From positions 810,524 to 872,523 of the forward strand of contig RPFO01000123.1 of the NCBI GenBank assembly GCA_009746045.1: a DNA stretch of 62,000 bases. The letters run 5' to 3'. Under the pieces are notes generated by a model that saw nothing but the letters and a program-made list of their open reading frames with translations, was not told where the DNA came from and ran no database searches. This document shows, one piece after another, positions 23,380 to 36,698 of the stretch. The stretch is from Mesostigma viride (Eukaryota; Streptophyta; Mesostigmatophyceae; Mesostigmatales; Mesostigmataceae). The position numbers and the translations under genes are program-made. Each line of letters starts with the position of its first letter. Positions within the stretch are counted from its first letter, which is position 1.

Positions 23380-24460
23380 TGCCCTACTAGTTGCAGGCGC
23401 TGCTGCTTAATTGTGCTGGTAAAATATGGAATGCTGAGGTACAAGTCCTCATTGCGGACATGGGCAGCGTATCCTACACGGAAAATGGACCGCAGCATGT
23501 TGGTGACCGCGCCGTCCAGCTTTCTGGCAAGGTCGGCTGTGAGGGTCCACGTCTCGGCCCCGTACGTGAGAACAGGGAGGACCAGGACCTTGAACAGGGC
23601 CTGTTTCTCCACCTTGCCCAGGGGCTTGCGCCACAGGGCCCGGTATTGGCGTAAAGCTCGTGCTAGGCGAGGGAGACAAGGTGGTCCACATCGGCCTCGC
23701 AGCTGGGGAGTAAGCTACCAAGCAACTTGACGCGGTCCCGGTACTGGACTCGAGAGCCATCGAGGAGAAAGAGGTCCGGCGGTGGCGGAGTAAGCCCAAC
23801 CGCCAGGGCCTCGGTCTTCTTGCTGACCTCGAGCCCCACCTGCAGGTGGTGCCGCACGGGCCTCGATTGCGAGGCAGTAAAGCCACATCTGCATGTGCTC
23901 AGTGTCCTCGAAGAGGGTGGTGTCGTCTGCATAGATGATGTCCGCTAGCCGGATCTCCGTGTCCGCTCCGCCATGTTAGAAATGATTCGGGCGACCTTCG
24001 ATCACCCCTGGTTCCCTACCGGCCACAATGAGAGCAAACCCGGCGCTTGCACGCCTGAATCATTACGTATTCGACCACAATAATGAACAGGTAAGGCGAG
24101 AGCACACAGCCCTGCATGCCACACACCCTTCTGAAAAGGGCATGGTGGCGTGGTCCCGTAGGAAGTGCGCAGAGAGGTGGTGGACCCTTCATACAGGTTG
24201 TGGATGACAGCAGTAAGGGGGAGGGGGATCCGGAACAGAGCGAGGATGTCCCACAGCGCAGACCAGAAACCCGAATGGCAGGCTTTGATGAAGTCCACCA
24301 GCACATGGTACAGAGGGGACTCACCAGGCTGGAGGCGGGGCAGTTCTTCCACGAGGCGGCGAGTAGTGAAGAGAGCTTGCACTGTGTTGTGGCCTCAGTG
24401 CATGGACGGAAGCCGAGCTGAGTCTCGCAGAGGTGGCCGTCCAGCAAGGGAGATATGATG
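23380..24460 (-). pseudogene. LINE copy E reverse transcriptase, degenerate
   Basis: Minus-strand LINE ORF2 pieces in several frames: ETQLGFRPCTEATTQ, FVDFIKA, GVWHAG and LSPYLF, the ADDTT region near 23.93 kb, FLLDGSRVQYRDRVKLLGSL, and the C-terminal TYGAETWTLTADLARKLDGA at 23.4-23.6 kb. Repeated frame changes show it is dead. It abuts the tail of the ORF1-only element. Confidence 0.75.
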
Positions 24461-25080
24461 GTCTATGTCAGCCTCGCAGCTGGGGAGTAAGCTACTCATG
24501 CTGTGCAGCTTGACGCAGTCCCGGTACTGGACGCGAGAGCCATCAAGAAGGAAGAGATCGGGCGGTGGCTGAGTGAGCTCATGCAACTGCCATGGCCTCG
24601 GTCTTCTTGCTGATCGACCTCTAGCCCTAAGTACTCGCCCCTCGGGCTTCGATAGGCAGGCAGTCGAGCCATGTCCGTATGTGCGCCGTGTCCTCATCGA
24701 GAGGGTGGTGTCATCACCATATATAATTTCCGCTAGCCTGCATGATCTCCGTGTCTGCCCTCCGTGCCAGAAATGGTTGGCGACCTGCACCCCAGGTTCC
24801 CTGCCCACCACGCAAGCAAGCTGCTAGCGCGCCTGGATCATTACGTATTCGACATAAAAAATGAACAGGTATGGCAGCCCTGCCATACACCCTTCTGAAG
24901 AGGGCATGGTGGCAAGGACCCGTAAGCAAGTGCGCACTGAGAAGGTGGACCCTTTATACAGGTTGCAAATGACGGCAATGAGGGGGGGCCGGGGGCGGAA
25001 TCTGGAACAGAGCGAGGCTTACCATGCAGCCCCCCATGCGACCCGCCGGGAGCTAGAGTGGCCAACCGCATATATATATT
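24461..25080 (-). pseudogene. LINE copy F reverse transcriptase fragment
   Basis: A second minus-strand copy of the same RT region directly upstream of copy E: a GVWQGC-like motif near 24.9 kb, LAEIIYGDDTTL (YGDD variant of motif C) near 24.73 kb, and FLLDGSRVQYRD near 24.55 kb. It is frameshifted and 5'-truncated. Confidence 0.7.
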
Positions 25081-25124
25081 CAATGATGACTTGCTGTACA
25101 TATAAGTAACATACCTTGATATAA

Positions 25125-25190
25125 GTAACATACTTGCGTGCCAGATATCATATGCATGCGGGACAATAAGCCACGGAGTACTAAATAATT
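25125..25190 (-). mobile_element. Reverse copy of the SINE-like family
   Basis: On the minus strand this reads TAGTACTCCGTGGC, then CACGCAAGTA and repeated GTTACTTA. It corresponds to the core and tail of the insertion at 2095-2202. Confidence 0.5.
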
Positions 25191-25935
25191 AACACAAAAA
25201 AGTAAATACAAAGATCCTCTGTATTACTATTTGAGACAAATAGTCCTGGACTGGCTATGACCCAACCCCAGCTGCATTAAACATGTGAATATGGTACAGC
25301 CTTGCATGTCCGTGCCGGGCAGCCGCACCAGTTTGACAGGTGCCCTGTCAGAGCTCTATGATGGCAGCAGCGCAGCACCAGATACATGCAGTGACATGGG
25401 ATATGTTGTCTCAGTGATATCCAGACTAGAGCACGTCTGCCCATTCTTTTGGCAAATCGAGCAGGCGGTCATATGGTATGCCACATAGACCCTGTGAGGC
25501 CTCCTTGCTGGCTACCACCTGGTGAGCACCCACTGGCCGGCTGGCTGCGGCCCTGTCTCCAAGCAATCCATGGTGCCCCTGCATTCCTTCGCTGCCCTTG
25601 GCGGGAAGTGCTTTGCATCGTAGCGCGACCATGCGCATGAGGGCCGCCTCCCATGCAAGCCTTGGGTTGACGTTCGCCAGAAGCGCTTGATGGGCGACCT
25701 CAAGCACCTCAAGGAGCGAGGCGCTGGGACGCGAGGCGCGCCATGCAAGCCGAAACACGGGCAGATGCAGGGCAGATGGGGAAACAGTACCAGGACAGGC
25801 AGCGTGGTTGATGTGGTGGCATCAGATTACCCTGCACAAGGCAAGCTTCTTACAGGTTTGACGGCAAGGCTGTTAATTACTGTTATGCTTATTGTTTGCT
25901 GGGTACTATTTTTCCGTCAGGCACGATGCATTTTA
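25191..25935. other. No gene recognised
   Basis: Short open frames on both strands without recognisable motifs, between retroelement debris and the second piggyBac-like copy. Confidence 0.45.
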
Positions 25936-26224
25936 CTCCGTGTTTCTTTTTTTTAATGCGGTAGATCACCTTGTAAGCTATTTTTGGAACGTGTATGACA
26001 CCTGGGGAGTTTTTTTCCCATGAGTGTATATACTTCTCTGGAAGCCAACGATTCATATGGATTTTTTTAGCCACTCAGATCTGCCCAATTCTCATTTAAT
26101 CAGGAGATACACTGCATGAAATACATGGTGGGGAGGGGGTCTGTCCATAACTGAAATTTGTTGGCCCCTGGTGACAAGTCGTGTAATTATTATTATTGTT
26201 ATAATAATAATAATAACAACAACA

Positions 26225-26257
<33 letters not shown>

Positions 26258-27718
26258 TGCATGCACCAAACCTGGTCTTTTGGCTGAGCTATGGGCGACA
26301 TACGCAGAGCCTGTGCAACAGAACCGAGGCCCATTTGGCCACTGGAGCTATTTTTCATCAGCACCACCAGTACAGCGCAGTCAAACGCAGTAGAAGTCAT
26401 GACATTCCTTCACAGCATGCCGCACTGATACAAGCCCCGTACGTGGGGCCATAATGAGCAAGGAGTGTCAAAACGTGGAAGGTAAGTGTACAAGACATAC
26501 AACGTCAAGTGTGCATCAGAAAAGTAGCAGTGGATGTCGTAACGTGACTAAATTAGGCAGCTTTAGCGTAAGCATCATACACTCTCACAGCGTGTTGAGT
26601 ACGCCCCTCATGGGAAGGAACGGGCTAAGTTTTCCTTCCATTATGAGTGCAATACTGAAAGAAAGGGGAATGTCGAATGCAAGGCTTCAATAGGTCGCCT
26701 GTGCATGAGGTTACTTAAGGGTAAACATGACGCTGACATGCATGCTAGCATTTGGTGACAAGATGCCAACAACACATGATTGTACACCATGGCTACGGGC
26801 ACCTAGCTGGTTTTATTCGACAAAGAACGCAGCGAAAACCATCAACGATTACTCCCCAGAACATATGCAAGGCTTAGTGACTTGTACAGCAACAAAATAC
26901 TGCAGAGCTGGACCCTGTTTGGCTGACAGGCAAGCGACATCGATAAAGATGGCGGTTAGAGAGGTTGGGAAAAAGGTCGGTAGAAATAAGTGGAAATTTG
27001 GTAGAAACTAGGTAGAAACTAGGATATCCTTATGCTTGCAAGCACTCGTACGCCGGTGACTAAGACCATTTCCAGCAAAATACAGCATACTGTAGCAATA
27101 GCCACGGTCACACCTCACCGCAATTTGCAGACACCATCATGCCCGAGCTACCCAATAAAAGTCTGCACGAATCTCCGTTTAGCTGAGCGTCCGAGCTATG
27201 AATAAGAAGTATTATCACGGTAAGGTGTGAATACACCACGGAAATTCCTAGCATAGTGCCGCAGCACACCCGCGTATGCCGATGGCGAAGGTTTCCGAAT
27301 ACAAGCGTGAGAAACTGACCTAACCTTTGTCTCCCTTGCCCCAGTACGTTGCCCAACTGGTAAAAGCCAAACAACCAAACTTTAAATGCATCCTCATGTC
27401 CGTTCCATGTAACGACCCCTGAAACTCGCGCAAAAACTAGCGAGATCCACCTGCAGCTGTCATCTTCACCTTCATCCCGCGAGATCTTCTAATTTCAGTG
27501 GTCTATTATGCTAGTTTTTGTTTGCAGCTGTTACAGAAAAACTAGCAAACACTTGAGAAGTTTTTTTCTTGATTTCTTTAGGATGTAAGAAGTCTGTCTA
27601 CCGAGTTTCAGACCGAAAATAGCATGCTTACTAGATCTGCCACTTGTGAGATTACAAGACGATACATGGCGTTCCAACCCTACAACGCAATACATCGCAT
27701 TCTAGACAAACACGTGTT
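25936..27718 (+). mobile_element. Diverged second copy of the piggyBac-like element
   Basis: The region parallels 18609-20345 in the same orientation along most of its length, for example GCCACTGGAGCTATTTTTCA in both, with many substitutions and small indels. Its ends retain damaged versions of the CCGTGTTT and AAACACG termini and of the CGATACAT palindromes. TTAA duplications are not intact. It is an older copy, and it contains an ATT microsatellite. Confidence 0.65.
26185..26260. repeat. (ATT)n/(AAT)n microsatellite
   Basis: Trinucleotide tract with AAT/AAC units followed by ATT units, so it can fold on itself. It lies within the older piggyBac-like copy. Confidence 0.85.
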
Positions 27719-28352
27719 GCAGCTTCACTCCGCTCCTGGGCAAAGTAAAAACAGGACGTAACGAGGTAGGTTCACAACAAGCACAGGGTATCAGGGGCTG
27801 CTCTATAGTCCCTGAGGCCTGGAACTGCACACAATATTCCTTAGCTACGGTGCTGAGACCCTGGGGGAACTGCTCCACAGCTCCCTGGCCCAGGCGGACG
27901 TTCCAACTTGGTACGAAAACGGTGCATAACGTTGGAGAACATGGCGGCCCACGCAGCCCCCCAGGAAACTCCCCTTCGGGCTTCCAACAAGCCAAAGGGC
28001 CCAGCGATACCTGGCCATGCCCATGCCTGCACCAGCAGCCAGGCCATGCACCGTTCGGCAGCCGACGGAATGCGGCAACCAGGCATGCGAGACAGCCGCA
28101 CGTTTGGCGACCAGCAGAAGACTATTCTGGCACTGGACATGTACGGTTGCATCATCAGATACTATCAGTATACCAGCAGAAGACTATGTTGCTGCTGGAT
28201 GTGGTACAACACCGACAAGTCCGTGGGTACCCTTGCACCGGCAGCTCGGCAATCCATAGTGGAGCTGCCACCTGGTTGCTGGCCTCCGGCACAAAGTGAA
28301 GGGTCACACACAAGGGGCTGCGCTAGCGCTGCAAGCAAGTACCGCAACTTAC
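27719..28352. other. Possible 3' part of the clamp-loader-like gene
   Basis: On the minus strand there are open stretches with plausible splice signals (for example around 28,000-28,130) but no recognisable domain. They could be further 3' exons of the clamp-loader-like gene; I cannot fix boundaries. Confidence 0.3.
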
Positions 28353-31300
28353 CTCAGCACGCGCCCACATCCCTGTCACGTACCATTCCCCAATCCGGAA
28401 ATTCAGCGTGCCAGGGGAGACATCCAGGGTGGGCGCGTCTTGGGATGGGAGCGTGCGTGGCTCCCAGGCATGACCTGGCCCCGGTGCGGACGTCAGCACG
28501 GGGCAGCTGGCAGCGGCCCAGCAGCAGAGCTGCAAGAAGGACACAAGCACCAGCTGCTCTTGTACCTGCTCACATCCACGCCAGCATATGGGAGTTGTGG
28601 CGACAAAGTAGGAGGCTTGTGGTGTAAGCAGCTCTGACGCATTTCAATACAAGTGGTTGGCAAACCAACGCGGCAGGCCAGAGATGCCTCCGAGGCAGCC
28701 ATGCTTCACCAGGCGTCATCCCGGTCTGCTGTCGTTCTGCAATCACAGAGGTTGGGGGAGCCTCTGCTTCAATACTCCGGTTGACAAGTGCTGGGGAGCC
28801 ACTTGTGCGGCACAAAAGAAACTCGACTAGATCACCACACGCCCCGATTGCAGGCCAACAGCGCATGATGATGGGGCCATGCAGGCATTCGCATGCAATG
28901 TGCTCGATTCAGACGTGATGCTAGCCAGCCCTATGACCCCCGTATCTGCGATGATGCAACCAGACACACCCAGTGACAAGGAAACCAGACACACCCAGCG
29001 ACAAGGAAACCAGACACACCCAGCGACAAGGAAACCAGACACACCCAGCGACAAGGAAACCAGACACACCCAGCGACAAGGAAACCAGACACACCCAGCG
29101 ACAAGGAAACCAGACACACCCAGCGACAAGGAAACCAGACACACCCAGTGACAAGGAAACCAGACACACCCAGCGACAAGGAAACCAGACACACCCAGCG
29201 ACAAGAAAACCAGACACACCCAGCGACAAGGAAACCAGACACACCCAGCAAGGAAACCAGACACACCCAGCGACAAGGAAACCAGACACACCCAGCGACA
29301 AGGAAACCAGACACACCCAGCGACAAGGAAACCAGACACACCCAGCGACAAGGAAACCAGACACACCCAGCGACAAGGAAACCAGACACACCCAGCGACA
29401 AGGAAACCAGACACACCCAGCGACAAGGAAACCAGACACACCCAGCGACAAGGAAACCAGACACACCCAGCGACAAGGAAACCAGACACACCCAGCGACA
29501 AGGAAACCAGACACACCCAGCGACAAGGAAACCATACACACCCAGCGACAAGGAAACCAGACACACCCAGCGACAAGGAAACCAGACACACCCAGCGACA
29601 AGGAAACCAGACACACCCAGCGACAAGGAAACCAGACACACCCAGCGACAAGGAAACCAGACACACCCAGCGACAAGGAAACCAGACACACCCAGCGACA
29701 AGGAAACCAGACACACCCAGCGACAAGGAAACCAGACACACCCAGCGATGATGCAACCAGACACACCCAGCGACAAGGAAACCAGACACACCCAGCGACA
29801 AGGAAACCAGACACACCCAGCGACAAGGAAACCAGACACACCCAGTGACAAGGAAACCAGACACACCCAGCGACAAGGAAACCAGACACACCCAGCGACA
29901 AGGAAACCAGACACACCCAGCGACAAGGAAACCAGACACACCCAGCGATGATGCAACCAGACACACCCAGCGACAAGGAAACCAGACACACCCAGCGACA
30001 AGGAAACCAGACACACCCAGCGACAAGGAAACCAGACACACCCAGCGACAAGGAAACCAGACACACCCAGCGACAAGGAAACCAGACACACCCAGCGACA
30101 AGGAAACCAGACACACCCAGCGACAAGGAAACCAGACACACCCAGCGATGATGCAACCAGACACACCCAGTGACAAGGAAACCAGACACACCCAGCGACA
30201 AGGAAACCAGACACACCCAGCGACAAGGAAACCAGACACACCCAGCGACAAGGAAACCAGACACACCCAGCGACAAGGAAACCAGACACACCCAGCGACA
30301 AGGAAACCAGACACACCCAGCGACAAGGAAACCAGACACACCCAGCGACAAGGAAACCAGACACACCCAGCGACAAGGAAACCAGACACACCCAGCGACA
30401 AGGAAACCAGACACACCCAGCGACAAGGAAACCAGACACACCCAGCGACAAGGAAACCAGACACACCCAGCGACAAGGAAACCAGACACACCCAGCGACA
30501 AGGAAACCAGACACACCCAGCGACAAGGAAACCAGACACACCCAGCGACAAGGAAACCAGACACACCCAGTGACAAGGAAACCAGACACACCCAGCGACA
30601 AGGAAACCAGACACACCCAGCGACAAGGAAACCAGACACACCCAGCGACAAGGAAACCAGACACACCCAGTGACAAGGAAACCAGACACACCCAGCGACA
30701 AGGAAACCAGACACACCCAGCGACAAGGAAACCAGACACACCCAGCGACAAGGAAACCAGACACACCCAGCGACAAGGAAACCAGACACACCCAGTGACA
30801 AGGAAACCAGACACAGCCAGCGACAAGGAAACCAGACACACCCAGTGACAAGGAAACCAGACACACCCAGCGACAAGGAAACCAGACACACCCAGCGACA
30901 AGGAAACCAGACACACCCAGCGACAAGGAAACCAGACACACCCAGCGACAAGGAAACCAGACACACCCAGCGACAAGGAAACCAGACACACCCAGCAACA
31001 AGGAAACCAGACACACCCAGCGACAAGGAAACCAGACACACCCAGCGACAAGGAAACCAGACACACCCAGTGACAAGGAAACCAGACACACCCAGCGACA
31101 AGGAAACCAGACACACCCAGCGACAAGGAAACCAGACACACCCAGCGACAAGGAAACCAGACACACCCAGCGACAAGGAAACCAGACACACCCAGCGACA
31201 AGGAAACCAGACACACCCAGCGACAAGGAAACCAGACACACCCAGCGACAAGGAAACCAGACACACCCAGCGACAAGGAAACCAGACACACCCAGCGACA

Positions 31301-34300
31301 AGGAAACCAGACACACCCAGCGACAAGGAAACCAGACACACCCAGCGATGATGCAACCAGACACACCCAGCGACAAGGAAACCAGACACACCCAGCGACA
31401 AGGAAACCAGACACACCCAGCGACAAGGAAACCAGACACACCCAGCGACAAGGAAACCAGACACACCCAGCGACAAGGAAACCAGACACACCCAGCGACA
31501 AGGAAACCAGACACACCCAGCGACAAGGAAACCAGACACACCCAGCGACAAGGAAACCAGACACACCCAGCGACAAGGAAACCAGACACACCCAGCGACA
31601 AGGAAACCAGACACACCCAGCGATGATGCAACCAGACACACCCAGCGACAAGGAAACCAGACACACCCAGCGACAAGGAAACCAGACACACCCAGCGACA
31701 AGGAAACCAGACACACCCAGCGACAAGGAAACCAGACACACCCAGCGACAAGGAAACCAGACACACCCAGCGACAAGGAAACCAGACACACCCAGTGACA
31801 AGGAAACCAGACACACCCAGCGACAAGGAAACCAGACACACCCAGCGACAAGGAAACCAGACACACCCAGCGACAAGGAAACCAGACACACCCAGCGACA
31901 AGGAAACCAGACACACCCAGCGACAAGGAAACCAGACACACCCAGCGACAAGGAAACCAGACACACCCAGTGACAAGGAAACCAGACACACCCAGCGACA
32001 AGGAAACCAGACACACCCAGTGACAAGGAAACCAGACACACCCAGTGACAAGGAAACCAGACACACCCAGCGACAAGGAAACCAGACACACCCAGCGACA
32101 AGGAAACCAGACACACCTAGCGACAAGGAAACCAGACACACCCAGTGACAAGGAAACCAGACACACCCAGCAACAAGGAAACCAGACACACCCAGCGACA
32201 AGGAAACCAGACACACCCAGCGACAAGGAAACCAGACACACCCAGCGACAAGGAAACCAGACACACCCAGCGACAAGGAAACCAGACACACCCAGCGACA
32301 AGGAAACCAGACACACCCAGCGACAAGGAAACCAGACACACCCAGTGACAAGGAAACCAGACACACCCAGCGACAAGGAAACCAGACACACCCAGCGACA
32401 AGGAAACCAGACACACCCAGCGACAAGGAAACCAGACACACCCAGCGACAAGGAAACCAGACACACCCAGCGACAAGGAAACCAGACACACCCAGCGACA
32501 AGGAAACCAGACACACCCAGCGACAAGGAAACCAGACACACCCAGCGACAAGGAAACCAGACACACCCAGCGACAAGGAAACCAGACACACCCAGCGACA
32601 AGGAAACCAGACACACCCAGCGACAAGGAAACCAGACACACCCAGCGACAAGGAAACCAGACACACCCAGCGACAAGGAAACCAGACACACCCAGCGACA
32701 AGGAAACCAGACACACCCAGCGACAAGGAAACCAGACACACCCAGCGACAAGGAAACCAGACACACCCAGCGACAAGGAAACCAGACACACCCAGCGACA
32801 AGGAAACCAGACACACCCAGCGACAAGGAAACCAGACACACCCAGCGACAAGGAAACCAGACACACCCAGCGACAAGGAAACCAGACACACCCAGCGACA
32901 AGGAAACCAGACACACCCAGCGACAAGGAAACCAGACACACCCAGCGACAAGGCAACCAGACACACCCAGCGACAAGGAAACCAGACACACCCAGCGACA
33001 AGGAAACCAGACACACCCAGCGACAAGGAAACCAGACACACCCAGCGACAAGGAAACCAGACACACCCAGCGACAAGGAAACCAGACACACCCAGCGACA
33101 AGGAAACCAGACACACCCAGCGACAAGGAAACCAGACACACCCAGCGACAAGGAAACCAGACACACCCAGTGACAAGGAAACCAGACACACCCAGCGACA
33201 AGGAAACCAGACACACCCAGTGACAAGGAAACCAGACACACCCAGTGACAAGGAAACCAGACACACCCAGCGACAAGGAAACCATACACACCCAGCGACA
33301 AGGAAACCAGACACACCCAGTGACAAGGAAACCAGACACACCCAGCGACAAGGAAACCATACACACCCAGCGACAAGGAAACCAGACACACCCAGCGACA
33401 AGGAAACCAGACACACCCAGCGACAAGGAAACCAGACACACCCAGCGATGATGCAACCAGACACACCCAGCGACAAGGAAACCAGACACACCCAGCGACA
33501 AGGAAACCAGACACACCCAGCGACAAGGAAACCAGACACACCCAGCGACAAGGAAACCAGACACACCCAGCGACAAGGAAACCAGACACACCCAGCGACA
33601 AGGAAACCAGACACACCCAGCGACAAGGAAACCAGACACACCCAGTGACAAGGAAACCAGACACACCCAGCGACAAGGAAACCAGACACACCCAGTGACA
33701 AGGAAACCAGACACACCCAGCGACAAGGAAACCAGACACACCCAGCGACAAGGAAACCATACACACCCAGCGACAAGGAAACCAGACACACCCAGTGACA
33801 AGGAAACCAGACACACCCAGCGACAAGGAAACCAGACACACCCAGTGACAAGGAAACCAGACACACCCAGCGACAAGGAAACCAGACACACCCAGCGACA
33901 AGGAAACCAGACACACCCAGCGACAAGGAAACCAGACACACCCAGCGACAAGGAAACCAGACACACCCAGCGACAAGGAAACCAGACACACCCAGCGACA
34001 AGGAAACCAGACACACCCAGCGACAAGGAAACCAGACACACCCAGCGACAAGGAAACCAGACACACCCAGCGACAAGGAAACCAGACACACCCAGCGACA
34101 AGGAAACCAGACACACCCAGTGACAAGGAAACCAGACACACCCAGCGACAAGGAAACCAGACACACCCAGCGATGATGCAACCAGACACACCCAGCGACA
34201 AGGAAACCAGACACACCCAGCGACAAGGAAACCAGACACACCCAGCGACAAGGAAACCAGACACACCCAGCGACAAGGAAACCAGACACACCCAGCGACA

Positions 34301-36666
34301 AGGAAACCAGACACACCCAGCGACAAGGAAACCAGACACACCCAGCGACAAGGAAACCAGACACACCCAGTGACAAGGAAACCAGACACACCCAGTGACA
34401 AGGAAACCAGACACACCCAGCGACAAGGAAACCAGACACACCCAGCGACAAGGAAACCAGACACACCCAGCGACAAGGAAACCAGACACACCCAGTGACA
34501 AGGAAACCAGACACACCCAGTGACAAGGAAACCAGACACACCCAGCGACAAGGAAACCAGACACACCCAGCGACAAGGAAACCAGACACACCCAGCGACA
34601 AGGAAACCAGACACACCCAGCGACAAGGAAACCAGACACACCCAGCGATGATGCAACCAGACACACCCAGCGATGATGCAACCAGACACACCCAGCGACA
34701 AGGAAACCAGACACACCCAGTGACAAGGAAACCAGACACACCCAGCGACAAGGAAACCAGACACACCCAGCGACAAGGAAACCAGACACACCCAGCGACA
34801 AGGAAACCAGACACACCCAGTGACAAGGAAACCAGACACACCCAGCGACAAGGAAACCAGACACACCCAGCGACAAGGAAACCAGACACACCCAGCGACA
34901 AGGAAACCAGACACACCCAGTGACAAGGAAACCAGACACACCTCGCAGGTGCCAGCAATGCGGCTGGCCGCTTGGAGAGCCTCGATGTCGCTGCAGGGGC
35001 GGGGGGGGGGGCAGAAGGTGCAATGTGGCAAATGGAAGAAAGGCTTCGCGAGTCCCGAGTTGGAAAGTAGCAGCTGATGATGCACACTGGTGTTCGGCGG
35101 GCAGGAGCAGTTGTCCCTAGGACAAATCCCAAGCAATCCACACGGGTATAGACTGCTATTTCGAACGCTGGCTCGTGTGGAATGTCAGGTGAAAACGCCA
35201 CCCAAATGCAGGCATTTAACTCGACATTATTCATGCTAGCAACCCGCTGTCAACCCCAGAGACCACGCAGCAAGCTACACAGGAGAGGCCACAACACGCC
35301 ACACTCGAGATGAGCGATGTCAGCTGCTGGAGCAGGGTGGGGATGTGGGGGCGAAGGACAGAGGTTCTCTTCTTGGATCAGCTCGATGGGGCAGTCCCAG
35401 CCACAAAATGCACAAAAATTACAGGCACACCCAAGGACTTCTCAGTCACATTCAGACCCACACATCTGTAGACATACCTCCATCACACTCACACCCCCAA
35501 CATAACCATAGACGCACAAGCATGCCCGGGCGCCAACCCACAGGATCCACACGTCCCGTTCATACCTGGACGTGCGAAGCACATCCGGCAGCAGCGCCCC
35601 CAGGCTCCCCTGCGACACTTTGCTCCACACGTGACGCGCATAGCCCGGCTGGCCGCCTACCACGAGCAGCACCACCCTGGCCGCCATCTGGGACACCCCT
35701 GCCTCCGGCCAGGTGCTGTCCTGGGGGCTGGGGGCCGCATTCCGTGACTCCAACTTAAGGCCTTCCCGCTGAGTGCTCGCTGGCAGCTGCTGGCTTCTAT
35801 CACTTGCATTGGGCGTGCCTGGCTCGGATGGCGGCGTGCTTGGTCTAGGTCTACCACCAGATGGATGCCCCCCAGCTGCCAGGATTAATCGCTCTCCTTG
35901 TTCCCCAGCTCTACGGAGGACAGTCACCGCCTCGGCAGGGTCAAGGGGGCGGAAGGGCACCTTTACCTGTGGAGTGTCGCAAGAAGCATTGTGTGGGGGG
36001 GAGCACACGACGGGGCAGGAGAACGCAGCAAAACAAGCGGCCTTGAGGTTGCAGCGCACCCTTGGCACACGAGGACCTTGTTTGTAGTAAGCAAAGGTAA
36101 GCAAAGGAAAGGGCTCTAGGGGGCGTGCAATTAATGGTAGGAATCCCCACCTCTTTGGCCCCTGTCAACCTGTGTTCCTTCTTCCCCACCCCCCCACCAC
36201 CACACACACACACCACACACACACACACTTCTTCCCAGCCCACCTTTCCGGTCTAGGAACCTGCTGCCTCTTTACCTTGCGTGCGAGGCAACAGCGGCTT
36301 GGTGTATGGACCCATGGCTTGGGAGCGTGCATCTCTTCCCGGTCCGTTTGTTCGCTCCACCCACTCTGGGGTGAGGCCTCTGCCATCCCGATGCTGCTCT
36401 TAGAAAACCAAGCGACGGATCACAGCCTTTTCATCCCAGCGACCAGCGGCCCCCGTTGGTCCCACTCGCACCCGTGTGGTTGGGAGCTTGAAAGGGAGGA
36501 AGGCAGTCATGCTCTAACGCAGGCGAAATATGTGCACTAGCAGGTTACGGGAAACTTGTGGCACAGCCTGGGAGTTGTACCCATCCTTCCACTCCCTGAT
36601 CTTCCCTGCGCTAAGCAAGAGGCTTCCTACCCAAAAACCTAACCAGACAGGACTATAATTGCACCC

Positions 36667-36698
<32 letters not shown>

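Noticed and set aside
28961-34943. CRISPR array
   Set aside because: Repeats are directly adjacent with no spacers, in a eukaryotic intron, and no cas genes are present.
28827-35234. Open frames of about 2,000 codons on the minus strand with a 25-residue repeat
   Set aside because: They arise because a 25-bp satellite without stop codons is open in all three frames. The three frames give the same peptide repeat in rotated order, and splice signals place the array in an intron.
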